DNA of 22,841 nucleotides from DASSOY01 sp035776675 (lineage in GTDB: Bacteria; Bacillota; Bacilli; Bacillales; DASSOY01): assembly GCA_035776675.1 (NCBI GenBank), contig DASTWO010000160.1, positions 1 to 22,841 on the forward strand, read 5' to 3'. Shown piece after piece: positions 14,830-22,285 of this stretch (position 1 is its first letter; every line of letters starts with the position of its first letter). The notes below the pieces were generated by a model. It was not told the origin of the DNA. It ran no database searches and worked only from the letters and a program-made list of their open reading frames with translations. A program made the translations under genes and the position numbers.

Positions 14830-16674
14830 ATGGGAATATTGGAAGACTTGCAAAATCGCGTATTAATCGCGGATGGCGCAATGGGAACGTTGCTATATGC
14901 GAACGGCGTCGATGCTTGCTTCGAGGAGTTGAATCTTTCACATCCGGAACAAGTGCGAGCTGTTCATCAAGCTTATGTGAATGCCGGTGCCCATGTCATC
15001 CAGACGAACACCTACGCGGCAAACAGATTGAAATTGGCCCGTCATGGGCTTGAGGAAAACGTGAAGGAAATGAATAAAGAAGCGGTTCGGCTCGCGAGTG
15101 AAGCTTCAGCCGGAAAAGCTTACGTATTGGGGACAATCGGAGGCATTCGCGGGATCAAGAAAGGGACCGCGACGCTTGAAGATATTGAATACGGCTTTCG
15201 AGAGCAATTGGATCATTTATTATCGGAATCCATAGATGGCATTTTGTTAGAAACATATTACGATCTTGATGAATTGACAAAAGTGCTGGCTATTGCCAGG
15301 AAGTCGACGGGGTTGCCGATCATCGTCAATGTTTCACTCCATGAACCCGGAACCCTACAAGATGGAACCTCTTTGACAGACGCCTTTCAGCAGCTGGAAT
15401 CGTTGGGTGCCGATGTGATCGGGTTAAATTGTCGCCTTGGCCCTCATCATATGATTCAGGCATTTGAAGAAATTCCGATTCCAGAGCGTGCCTACCTGTC
15501 GGCATATCCGAATGCCAGCCTGCCCGAATATGTTGGCGGAAAGTTGGTATACAACGCTAATCCCGACTATTTCGGAGAAAGCGCCAGGGCATTTCACAGC
15601 CAGGGAGTAAGGTTGATCGGCGGTTGTTGCGGAACCAGCCCGGAATTGATCGAGGCGATGGCCGAAAGTACGGCCGGAATTAAGCCGGTCCAGGAAAAGC
15701 AGGTAAGAACACCTGAATCCATGGTTAATGTTAATGAAAATACAAAGCAAAAAGAAAAAGGACTGCATGAGATTGCCAGGCAAAAGAAATCGGTCATTGT
15801 CGAACTAGACCCGCCGAAAAAGTTAAAGATTGATCGTTTCCTTGAAGGGGCAAAAGCATTGAAAAATGCGGGGATCGACGCGTTGACAATGGCGGACAAT
15901 TCCCTTGCTTCGCCAAGAATTTCTAACGTGGCAACGGCGTCCGCGGTTAAAAGTCAATTTAACCTTCGCCCCCTTGTTCATATTTCTTGCCGGGATAGAA
16001 ACCTGATCGGCCTCCAGTCTCATTTAATGGGTTTGCACACATTGGGTGTGGATCAAATATTGGCGATTACGGGTGACCCGACCAAAGTCGGTGATTTTCC
16101 AGGTGCCTCGTCAGTGTATGACTGTTCTTCATTCGATCTCATTCATTTGTGCAAGCAATTTAATGAAGGCATTTCCTATTCAGGGAAACCGTTAGGAGTG
16201 AAAACCTCTTTTTCAGTCGGTGCCGCTTTCAATCCAAATGTCCATCATCTTGATAAAGCCGTTCGCCGCATGGAAAAGAAAATTGCCGCCGGCGCCGACT
16301 TCTTTTTAACGCAGCCGATTTTCTCAGAGCAGCAAATCATCGACGTTTACGAAGCGACAAGACATATTTCCGAACCGATTTACATTGGGATTATGCCTCT
16401 TGTGAGCTCGCGCAATGCCGAGTTTCTTCATAATGAAGTACCCGGGATTAAATTATCCGATGAAATCCGCACAAGAATGGCCCGATGTGAAGGGGATCGT
16501 GAGAAGTCCGCCAGAGAAGGCATCCAAATTGCGAAGGCGTTGCTGGATACCGCTACAGAATATTTCAACGGAATCTACCTGATCACCCCGTTTATGCGTT
16601 ATGAAATGACAGTCGAACTGACAAGCTATATTCATTATTCAGGAGCACGGCAAATCAATGAGGTGAGAACTTGA
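14830..16674 (+). CDS. yitJ: Bifunctional homocysteine S-methyltransferase / methylenetetrahydrofolate reductase (YitJ type)
   Basis: This is a natural fusion of 614 residues. The N-terminal homocysteine methyltransferase barrel (about 1-285) shows ADGAMGTLL (14-22), QTNTYAANR, and the zinc cysteines Cys201 (GLNCRLGP), Cys266 and Cys267 (GGCCGTSPE). A polar linker spans about 286-318. The C-terminal MTHFR domain (about 320-610) shows VIVELDPPK, LAITGDPTK (411-419), a KTSFSVGAAFNPNVH-like segment and FFLTQPIF. The MTHFR part makes 5-methyl-THF from 5,10-methylene-THF, supplying MetE; the N-terminal part can methylate homocysteine, in the family often with S-methylmethionine or SAM as donor. 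ATG at 14830 follows CTGGAGAGGGAA. A strong terminator follows 30 bases after the stop, ending the island. B. subtilis yitJ has its own S-box; none is seen here. Confidence 0.95.
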   Translation: MGILEDLQNRVLIADGAMGTLLYANGVDACFEELNLSHPEQVRAVHQAYVNAGAHVIQTNTYAANRLKLARHGLEENVKEMNKEAVRLASEASAGKAYVLGTIGGIRGIKKGTATLEDIEYGFREQLDHLLSESIDGILLETYYDLDELTKVLAIARKSTGLPIIVNVSLHEPGTLQDGTSLTDAFQQLESLGADVIGLNCRLGPHHMIQAFEEIPIPERAYLSAYPNASLPEYVGGKLVYNANPDYFGESARAFHSQGVRLIGGCCGTSPELIEAMAESTAGIKPVQEKQVRTPESMVNVNENTKQKEKGLHEIARQKKSVIVELDPPKKLKIDRFLEGAKALKNAGIDALTMADNSLASPRISNVATASAVKSQFNLRPLVHISCRDRNLIGLQSHLMGLHTLGVDQILAITGDPTKVGDFPGASSVYDCSSFDLIHLCKQFNEGISYSGKPLGVKTSFSVGAAFNPNVHHLDKAVRRMEKKIAAGADFFLTQPIFSEQQIIDVYEATRHISEPIYIGIMPLVSSRNAEFLHNEVPGIKLSDEIRTRMARCEGDREKSAREGIQIAKALLDTATEYFNGIYLITPFMRYEMTVELTSYIHYSGARQINEVRT

Positions 16675-16703
16675 AAGAATGGCTTTGAAAGACTTGGAAG
16701 ACA

Positions 16704-16740
16704 TCCCCGGCTTCATAAACTTGAAGTCCGGGGGTTTTTT
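16704..16740 (+). terminator. Intrinsic terminator after the sulfur/methionine island
   Basis: CCCCGGCTTCA (16705-16715) pairs with TGAAG-T-CCGGGG (16722-16733) over 11 base pairs with one bulged T, loop of six, then six T (16735-16740). It is the only strong terminator between the S-box and upp. Confidence 0.93.
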
Positions 16741-16749
16741 CTGTAGAAT
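16721..16749 (+). promoter_or_regulatory. Probable sigma-A promoter of upp
   Basis: TTGAAG (16721-16726) and TAGAAT (16744-16749) are 17 bases apart and about 37 bases before the upp start codon. The -35 box lies in the 3' arm of the preceding terminator and the spacer holds its T-run. Box matches are 4/6 and 5/6 to consensus. Confidence 0.6.
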
Positions 16750-16785
16750 TTTCGAAGGACAAGCAATCGAAGGGAAGGATCCAAA

Positions 16786-17415
16786 ATGGGAAAAGTTTAC
16801 GAATTTCATCACCCGCTCATCCAACATAAATTGACGTACATAAGAAATAAAAACACCGGTACGAAAGAATTTCGTGAGTTGGTTGACGAGGTTGCCAAAC
16901 TGATGGCTTTTGAAATTACCCGCGAGTTGCCGACCGAGGAGGTTACAATTGAGACTCCTGTCGCTACGGCGAAGTCCAATGTTTTGTCCGGGAAGAAACT
17001 GGGCGTTATTCCGATTCTTCGTGCGGGACTCGGAATGGTCGATGGCATTCTTGGGTTGATTCCGGCCGCGAAGGTTGGACACGTCGGTTTGTATCGTGAT
17101 CCGGAAACCTTAAAGCCGGTTGAGTATTATGTGAAATTGCCTTCCGACATTCATGAACGGGAATTAATTGTGGTCGATCCGATGTTGGCCACAGGAGGTT
17201 CGGCATCTGCTGCAATTACCTCTTTGAAAAAACGCGGCGCCCAGAACATTAAACTGATGAACATTATTGCAGCGCCGGAAGGCGTTGAAAAGGTACAGAA
17301 CGATCATCCCGATGTTGATATCTATACCGGAGCGCTTGATGAAAAGCTGAACGAGAAAGGATATATCGTCCCGGGATTAGGGGACGCGGGCGATCGGTTA
17401 TACGGAACCAAATAA
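16786..17415 (+). CDS. upp: Uracil phosphoribosyltransferase
   Basis: Upp salvages uracil: uracil plus PRPP gives UMP and pyrophosphate in the cytoplasm. The length of 209 residues is the family norm. The PRPP-binding loop is VDPMLATGGSA (130-140), and RAGLGMVDGIL (79-89) is the second conserved block. The uracil-binding C-terminus YIVPGLGDAGDRLYGTK ends the protein. The ATG at 16786 follows AGGGAAGGAT. In B. subtilis upp sits directly between glyA and the atp operon; here about 14 kb of sulfur genes separate it from glyA. No terminator is obvious right after it; the next one is at 17646, after a small gene, so the two may share a transcript. Confidence 0.97.
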   Translation: MGKVYEFHHPLIQHKLTYIRNKNTGTKEFRELVDEVAKLMAFEITRELPTEEVTIETPVATAKSNVLSGKKLGVIPILRAGLGMVDGILGLIPAAKVGHVGLYRDPETLKPVEYYVKLPSDIHERELIVVDPMLATGGSASAAITSLKKRGAQNIKLMNIIAAPEGVEKVQNDHPDVDIYTGALDEKLNEKGYIVPGLGDAGDRLYGTK

Positions 17416-17494
17416 CTTCATTTTGTACAGCTTTCGGCTATATCCTCTTCTACCGGAATAAGATAGTAAAAAGCGGGGAAGAGGGTGAGCGAAT

Positions 17495-17629
17495 TTGGTT
17501 TGGAAATGGATCGCTGAAGGCGTTCTTATTTTTCTCGTGGCGCCATTCATGATCTTCCAGTCCGTCGAAATGCTTCAAGCTTTCATTCAGATCTTGAGTG
17601 ATTTGGCGGAATGGGGAAAATGGAAATAG
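17495..17629 (+). CDS. Small hypothetical membrane protein (44 residues)
   Basis: A short open frame with TTG start (17495), well placed behind GAGGGTGAG (17481-17489). The predicted protein begins VWKWIAEGVLIFLVAP, continues with an amphipathic or hydrophobic stretch (FMIFQSVEMLQAFIQILSDL) and ends WGKWK. One membrane segment at about residues 6-25 with tryptophans near the ends is likely. No known family is recognised. It lies 79 bases after upp, and a clean terminator starts 17 bases after its stop, which supports it being a real, transcribed gene. It stands just before the ATP synthase operon, but no functional link is shown. Codon use looks ordinary. Very short length is the main reason for doubt. 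Confidence 0.55.
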   Translation: MVWKWIAEGVLIFLVAPFMIFQSVEMLQAFIQILSDLAEWGKWK

Positions 17630-17645
17630 GCAACACCTTTTGCAG

Positions 17646-17671
17646 GCAGGAATAACATTCCTGCTTTTTTT
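17646..17671 (+). terminator. Intrinsic terminator before the atp operon
   Basis: GCAGGAAT (17646-17653) pairs perfectly with ATTCCTGC (17657-17664) around a three-base loop, followed by seven T (17665-17671). It should end transcripts from upp and the small gene at 17495. Confidence 0.9.
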
Positions 17672-17821
17672 GATGCGATCCATTATTCAGCTGACTCACG
17701 ATGAACCCGGGATTTTTCTCAGTCACAATAATGACACAAATTCATTGGAAATGGTGTAGGAATCCGCGAAAAAATTACGTAAGATAGAGGGGAAAAGAAA
17801 AGGGTTTCATAAACGGAAGCC

Positions 17822-17840
17822 CGACCCAAAAAATGGGTCG
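17822..17840 (+). repeat. Small inverted repeat upstream of the atp promoter
   Basis: CGACCCA (17822-17828) and TGGGTCG (17834-17840) form a perfect 7-base inverted repeat around AAAAA, 20 bases before the -35 box. No T-run follows. It could be an operator-like site. The rest of the 17672-17860 stretch shows no gene or other clear signal. Confidence 0.4.
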
Positions 17841-17860
17841 ATTTGCCCCGAGAGTTTCAG

Positions 17861-17890
17861 TTGACAAAGGAACCGTGCTTTAGTTAAGAT
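17861..17890 (+). promoter_or_regulatory. Sigma-A promoter of the ATP synthase operon
   Basis: A perfect TTGACA (17861-17866) is followed 18 bases later by TAAGAT (17885-17890). Transcription would begin about 50 bases before the first gene, which has a strong ribosome site. It is the only good promoter between the terminator at 17646 and atpZ. Confidence 0.8.
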
Positions 17891-17948
17891 GTACAGGGAT
17901 AAAACGCATGAGTATTCCTAAGTTGGAAATAATGTGAAGGAGGGGCGC

Positions 17949-18164
17949 ATGTCGAAAAACGACAATCCGTGGAAAGCCTATATGCTTGTTGGAGCAATTG
18001 GAGTAAACATGGCCGTATCGACGTTTGCAGGATTCTGGCTAGGAAAAACCGCTGACGATTATTTCGATACAAGCCCATTTTTTTTGCTGATTGGCGTCCT
18101 TCTGGGCTTGGCTACCGGAATTTACGGCGTTTATCGATTAGTCAAACCTTTTCTGGGAGACTAG
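17949..18164 (+). CDS. atpZ: AtpZ-like ATP synthase accessory membrane protein
   Basis: This 71-residue protein has two predicted membrane helices (about 13-33 and 43-65) joined by a short loop, of the AtpZ/AtpI accessory type found ahead of many bacterial atp operons. Features include NPWKAYMLVGAIGVNMAVS and a conserved GFWLGKTADDYFDTSPFF loop, then LLIGVLLGLATGIYGVYRLV. Work on alkaliphilic Bacillus links AtpZ and AtpI to magnesium/calcium transport or to c-ring assembly; which applies here is unknown. The ATG at 17949 follows AAGGAGGGG closely. It is the first gene of the operon, and atpI starts immediately after its stop. Naming it atpZ is by position and topology. Confidence 0.82.
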   Translation: MSKNDNPWKAYMLVGAIGVNMAVSTFAGFWLGKTADDYFDTSPFFLLIGVLLGLATGIYGVYRLVKPFLGD

Positions 18165-18167
18165 ATG

Positions 18168-18554
18168 ATGCAAGAGTTTGCCGATTATTCAAAAAAAGTC
18201 TTTCAATCGACATGTTTCGCATTGGCGGGTGTCTGCCTTCTATGGTTCGTGACTCCTTACGATCTTTTTCTACAAGGGCTTATGCTCGGGATTGTCACAA
18301 GCCTGGCGAACGGTGGGATAACATGGCTGAAAACGAAGCAAATCACAGCATTTGCTGCGGCCGGCGGTGGAAGGAAATCCTTTGGGACCGGTATGGTCTC
18401 TCGCATGGCACTTTCCGTATTCGCGGGCTACGTAGCCTATAAATTCCCGTCATTATTCTCATTCACAGGTGCTCTCATCGGGCTTTTCGCCGTACCGCTA
18501 TTTTCCTTGATCCATGCTTTTATCAGCAACAAAAGGCTTAAAAAAATTGAATAA
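18168..18554 (+). CDS. atpI: ATP synthase subunit I (AtpI)
   Basis: A membrane protein of 128 residues with four hydrophobic segments (about 16-30, 34-50, 78-95 and 98-118). It starts MQEFADYSKKVFQ and ends in the basic tail SNKRLKKIE. It matches the AtpI (ATP synthase I chain) family in length, topology and operon position. AtpI is thought to help build or stabilise the rotor c-ring. Two ATG codons in tandem (18165 and 18168) follow the atpZ stop directly; the second is better spaced from GGGAGA (18155-18160), so it is used, but the first is equally possible. atpB follows after 33 bases. Confidence 0.85.
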   Translation: MQEFADYSKKVFQSTCFALAGVCLLWFVTPYDLFLQGLMLGIVTSLANGGITWLKTKQITAFAAAGGGRKSFGTGMVSRMALSVFAGYVAYKFPSLFSFTGALIGLFAVPLFSLIHAFISNKRLKKIE

Positions 18555-18587
18555 ATCGAACCCGACCAAAGAAAGGGGTGAACCAAA

Positions 18588-19355
18588 TTGGATGAGTTTC
18601 CAGTAACCTTTACGATTGCAGGGCTTGTCTTTAATCTCCCGATTATGATTATGTCGGTTGTTACGGCTATTCTTGTTTTCTTCCTGATCTGGCTCGGGAC
18701 AAGAAAGATGACATCCGGTGTGCCGAAAGGGATGCAGAACCTCGTTGAGTGGATTTATGACTTCATCAAGGGATTTGCCGAACAATTTATGGGCAAAAAG
18801 ACCGGGCCGCAATTCATCACACTTACGTTTACATTGTTTCTCTACATCTTGATTGCCAACATATTGGAATTGTTTTTCATGGGCCTGACCGTCTACGAGG
18901 AACCTGTTCCGGCACTGGGTATTACACAGGAGGTCCTCAACCATCATGGCGGTGAAGCTCACGTCTCCTGGTGGAAATCTCCGACAGCGACAGCCAGTGT
19001 CACCTTTTCTCTTGCTTTAGTGGTTTTATTATACTCCCACTATCTCGGTTTGAAAAGGGGTGTCAAGAACTATCTCAAACGTTACACTCACCCGAATCCT
19101 TTTCTCGGCCCCTTCTTGGGAATCATGGAGGAGTTTTTGATTAAGCCGTTGACATTGCCGTTGCGGTTATTCGGGAACATTTTCGCCGGAGAAGTGTTGA
19201 TCTTGTTTCTACTCGGTATGAGTTTTTGGGCCGCAAGTTTACCGTTGCTGGCTTGGCTCGGGTATTCCCTGTTTATCGCGGGTATCCAGGCATTCATCTT
19301 TACTGCCTTAAGTATGGTTTACATTTCCGACCATCTAGGCGAAGAAGAACATTAA
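18588..19355 (+). CDS. atpB: ATP synthase Fo subunit a
   Basis: Subunit a is the stator half of the proton channel, facing the c-ring in the membrane. It has 255 residues with five to six predicted membrane helices. The essential arginine is Arg193 in LPLRLFGNIFAGE, and the last helix carries GIQAFIFTALSMVYIS, as in Bacillus subunit a. A histidine-containing loop near 118-127 (NHHGGEAH) is a less common local feature. The start is TTG at 18588, eight bases after GAAAGGGGTG; no ATG fits in frame nearby. The c-subunit gene follows after 41 bases with a strong ribosome site. Confidence 0.97.
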   Translation: MDEFPVTFTIAGLVFNLPIMIMSVVTAILVFFLIWLGTRKMTSGVPKGMQNLVEWIYDFIKGFAEQFMGKKTGPQFITLTFTLFLYILIANILELFFMGLTVYEEPVPALGITQEVLNHHGGEAHVSWWKSPTATASVTFSLALVVLLYSHYLGLKRGVKNYLKRYTHPNPFLGPFLGIMEEFLIKPLTLPLRLFGNIFAGEVLILFLLGMSFWAASLPLLAWLGYSLFIAGIQAFIFTALSMVYISDHLGEEEH

Positions 19356-19396
19356 GGAAAAAAAAGCGCTTTTATTTTAAAGAGGAGGGAATCTTC

Positions 19397-19618
19397 ATGG
19401 ATTTTGCAGTAGCTGTAGGTATTGTATTTGGATTGGCCGCCATCGGTGCGGGTATCGGAAACGGTCTTGTTGTCAGCCGTACGATTGAAGGAACGGCTCG
19501 CCAGCCGGAGGCACGCGGAAGCTTAATGGGTCTGATGTTCTTGGGTATCGGTCTTGTTGAGGCGTTGCCGATCATCGCAGTCGTGTTCGGATTTATCCTG
19601 TTCACGAATATTGGTTAA
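19397..19618 (+). CDS. atpE: ATP synthase Fo subunit c
   Basis: This 73-residue hairpin of two membrane helices makes the rotor ring. Proton-binding Glu55 sits in GIGLVEALPIIAVV. The polar loop reads TARQPEARG (33-41). The first helix carries GAGIGNG (17-23), the GxGxGxG packing motif of ordinary proton-driven rings rather than the AxAxAxA form of extreme alkaliphiles. The sodium-type ligands (Gln in helix 1, Ser/Thr after Glu) are not seen, so proton coupling is expected. Start ATG at 19397 with AAAGAGGAGGGA upstream, a very strong site, which fits the need for many copies. A stem-loop lies in the gap before atpF. Confidence 0.97.
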   Translation: MDFAVAVGIVFGLAAIGAGIGNGLVVSRTIEGTARQPEARGSLMGLMFLGIGLVEALPIIAVVFGFILFTNIG

Positions 19619-19642
19619 AAGTTAATAGACAATGTTTAAAGC

Positions 19643-19672
19643 AGGCGGGGGACACGGTTGTACCTACCGCCT
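19643..19672 (+). repeat. Stem-loop in the atpE-atpF gap
   Basis: AGGCGG (19643-19648) pairs with CCGCCT (19667-19672); the 18-base loop contains a further short pair GGT/ACC. No T-run follows. The position after the c-subunit gene suggests mRNA stabilisation or processing, or partial attenuation, but nothing proves it. Confidence 0.4.
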
Positions 19673-19713
19673 TCCTTATGTAGGAGATTTCTCCGAAGGG
19701 AGTGGACTTACGA

Positions 19714-20217
19714 ATGTTGGATTTCGGGGCTGTACGTCTTGAATTTGGAACGATGATCTTTCAGGCGATTGTCTTTATTGTCTTACTGTTGATTGTTGGC
19801 AAATTCGCCAGCAAGCCGATTAAAGAGATGTTCAGGCAACGTCAGGAACATATTGAAAATGAAATTGGTGCCGCCGAGAAAGCCCGCGAAAGAGCGGAGA
19901 AAGCGGTGAAAGAACAGAAAGAAGCGCTTGAGAAAGCGCGTGACGAAGCTTATCAAATTGTTGATAACGCGAAGAAGCAAGCGGAATCACAAGGCGATAA
20001 GATGTTGGCGGAAGCCAAGGCGCAATCGGAGCGCACATTGGAAGAAGCCCGCGCTGAAATTGAGCGCGAGCGCGAGAAAGCGGTGGCTTCCTTGCGGGAG
20101 CAGACTGCAGAATTGTCTGTAATGCTCGCGTCGAAGATTATCGAGAAAGAGTTGGATAAAGAGCAACAGACGAAGGAAATTGACAAGTTTCTGGAACAGG
20201 CAGGAGATCGTCTATGA
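19714..20217 (+). CDS. atpF: ATP synthase Fo subunit b
   Basis: Subunit b forms the peripheral stalk that holds F1 against rotor torque. It has 167 residues: one membrane helix at about 13-29 (TMIFQAIVFIVLLLIVG), then a long, highly charged helix rich in Ala, Glu, Lys and Arg (about 35-150) that forms the coiled coil, and a short C-terminal part that meets the delta subunit. The ATG at 19714 is chosen; a GTG at 19702 is in frame but overlaps the ribosome site GAAGGGAGTGG. Its stop overlaps the atpH start (ATGA), giving coupled translation. Only one b gene is present, as usual in Bacilli (no b'). Confidence 0.95.
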   Translation: MLDFGAVRLEFGTMIFQAIVFIVLLLIVGKFASKPIKEMFRQRQEHIENEIGAAEKARERAEKAVKEQKEALEKARDEAYQIVDNAKKQAESQGDKMLAEAKAQSERTLEEARAEIEREREKAVASLREQTAELSVMLASKIIEKELDKEQQTKEIDKFLEQAGDRL

Positions 20218-20747
20218 GCGAAGCGGTAACGAAACGCTACGCCCGGGCGCTGTTTGAAGTAGCTGAGGAACACGGCAAGATTGACCAGGTTGAGGAAGAT
20301 CTGAACGCCGTCGTTCAGGCATTCAAGGATGAAAAGGCCGAGAAGGTATTCTTGAATCCGCGCCTTGATGCGGAGGCCAAGAAGAAGTTGATTGAAACTT
20401 TCGCCGGGTCCGTCACAAATGAAGTTGCAAACTTCTTGAAGGTGTTGGTGGATCAGCACCGCGAGAATGAGCTTGCTGATATGGCGAAGCAATATTCAGC
20501 GGCTGCAGACGAGGCGAGAGGAATCGCCAAAGCCACGGTAACCACTGCTGTTCCATTATCAGATGCAGAAAAGAAGCAATTGGCTGAGCAATTCGGCAAA
20601 GCCATTGATAAAAAAATAAAGATTGAGGAAAAAGTCGACCGTGAAGTCATCGGCGGTGTGCTGATTCGGATTGGAAACCGCGTATATGACGGGACGGTTG
20701 CCGGAAAACTGTCGCGGTTTAAGCAAACCTTAACGACGCGATCCTAA
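20214..20747 (+). CDS. atpH: ATP synthase F1 subunit delta
   Basis: Subunit delta (OSCP-like) caps F1 and links the alpha subunits to the b stalk. It has 177 residues. The N-terminal helical domain begins SEAVTKRYARALFEVAEEHG, the classic start with the RYARAL motif. The C-terminal domain contains EKVDREVIGGVLIRIGNRVYDGTVAGKLSR, the conserved end of the family. The start overlaps the atpF stop by four bases, so translation is probably coupled. atpA follows after 23 bases. Confidence 0.97.
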   Translation: MSEAVTKRYARALFEVAEEHGKIDQVEEDLNAVVQAFKDEKAEKVFLNPRLDAEAKKKLIETFAGSVTNEVANFLKVLVDQHRENELADMAKQYSAAADEARGIAKATVTTAVPLSDAEKKQLAEQFGKAIDKKIKIEEKVDREVIGGVLIRIGNRVYDGTVAGKLSRFKQTLTTRS

Positions 20748-20770
20748 GTACGGTAGACAGGGGTGAAAAC

Positions 20771-22279
20771 ATGAGCATTAAAGCGGAAGAAATCAGTTCG
20801 CTTATTAAAAGCCAAATTGAAAATTATCAATCCGAAATCGAAGTCAGCGACGTGGGAACGGTTGTTGAAGTTGGTGACGGAATCGCGCGTGCTCACGGAC
20901 TGGATAATGTTATGACCAGTGAACTCGTTGAATTCTCCAACGGAGTAATAGGCATGGCGCAAAACCTTGAAGAAGATAACGTCGGTATTATTATCATGGG
21001 ACCGTTTGAAGACATCCACGAAGGGGATGAAGTCAAACGGACCGGAAGAATTATGGAAGTACCGGTCGGTGAGGAATTGTTGGGACGAGTTGTTAACCCG
21101 CTCGGACAACCGATTGACGGTAAAGGAGAAACCGGTACCACAAAGACTCGTCCAATCGAAAGCCCGGCACCGGGAGTTATGGCACGTAAGTCAGTTCATG
21201 AACCGGTCCAAACGGGTATTAAAGCAATTGATGCTATTATCCCGATTGGCCGTGGTCAGCGTGAATTGATTATCGGCGACCGCCAGACCGGAAAGACTTC
21301 GGTTGCGATCGATACGATTTTGAATCAGAAAGACCAGGACATGATTTGTGTGTATGTCGCTGTTGGCCAGAAAGAGTCAACGGTGGCCGAAGTTGTGGAA
21401 ACCTTGCGAGAGAACGGCGCCCTTGATTACACAATTGTTGTAAGTGCAGGCGCATCCGAACCGGCACCTTTGCTGTTTCTTGCTCCTTATGCAGGGTGTT
21501 CAATGGGTGAGGATTTCATGTACAACGGCAAGGATGTCCTTGTAGTCTATGATGATCTGTCCAAGCAGGCAGCTGCTTATCGTGAACTTTCCTTGTTGCT
21601 TCGCCGTCCACCGGGTCGTGAAGCATTCCCCGGAGACGTCTTTTACCTGCACTCCCGTTTGCTAGAGCGGGCGGCTAAATTGAATCAGGATAACGGCGGC
21701 GGTTCTTTGACTGCTTTGCCGATTATTGAAACACAGGCGGGCGATATCGCAGCCTACATTCCGACAAACGTGATTTCGATTACGGACGGCCAGATCTTCC
21801 TGGAGACCGACCTGTTTAACTCTGGTGTTCGTCCCGCAGTGGACGCAGGTTCCTCCGTATCACGTGTTGGCGGCGATGCTCAGCTTAAAGCCATGAGTAA
21901 AGTTGCCGGTACGTTGAAGCTTGACCTTGCTTCCTTCCGTGAATTGGAGGCCTTCTCGCAATTCGGCTCCGATCTGGATAAAGCGACACAGGCCAAGTTG
22001 AATCGCGGACAGCGCTCGGTTGAAGTGCTGAAACAAGGCTTGCACGAGACCATTGATGTTGTAAACCAGGTGGTTATTTTATTCTCCTTGTCCCGTGGAT
22101 ATTTGGACAACGTGCCGATTGAAGATATCCGTCGATTTGAAGAGGAAATTTACTCATTTATGGAGCAGAATCATCAAGATTTGCTCAGTTCCATTCGTGA
22201 AACCGGAAAACTTCCCGAAGAAGACGATTTCAGGTCCGCCATTGAGGCGTTCAAGAAGACTTTCGCTCCTTCGAAGTAA
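20771..22279 (+). CDS. atpA: ATP synthase F1 subunit alpha
   Basis: Alpha alternates with beta in the F1 hexamer and provides the non-catalytic nucleotide sites. It has 502 residues. A beta-barrel N-terminal domain runs to about 95. The nucleotide-binding domain has Walker A GDRQTGKT (169-176) and Walker B around DVLVVYDDLSKQA. The arginine that reaches into the beta site is in DAGSSVSRVGG, and the helical C-terminal domain follows. The ATG at 20771 follows AGGGGTG. The distance to atpG is 128 bases, longer than the other gaps in this operon, and holds two stem-loops. Confidence 0.99.
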   Translation: MSIKAEEISSLIKSQIENYQSEIEVSDVGTVVEVGDGIARAHGLDNVMTSELVEFSNGVIGMAQNLEEDNVGIIIMGPFEDIHEGDEVKRTGRIMEVPVGEELLGRVVNPLGQPIDGKGETGTTKTRPIESPAPGVMARKSVHEPVQTGIKAIDAIIPIGRGQRELIIGDRQTGKTSVAIDTILNQKDQDMICVYVAVGQKESTVAEVVETLRENGALDYTIVVSAGASEPAPLLFLAPYAGCSMGEDFMYNGKDVLVVYDDLSKQAAAYRELSLLLRRPPGREAFPGDVFYLHSRLLERAAKLNQDNGGGSLTALPIIETQAGDIAAYIPTNVISITDGQIFLETDLFNSGVRPAVDAGSSVSRVGGDAQLKAMSKVAGTLKLDLASFRELEAFSQFGSDLDKATQAKLNRGQRSVEVLKQGLHETIDVVNQVVILFSLSRGYLDNVPIEDIRRFEEEIYSFMEQNHQDLLSSIRETGKLPEEDDFRSAIEAFKKTFAPSK

Positions 22280-22285
22280 CCGGGT

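Noticed and set aside
2793..16740. Recent horizontal transfer of the sulfur island
   Set aside because: No integrase, transposase, tRNA, flanking direct repeats or clear change in base composition or codon use is visible at either edge.
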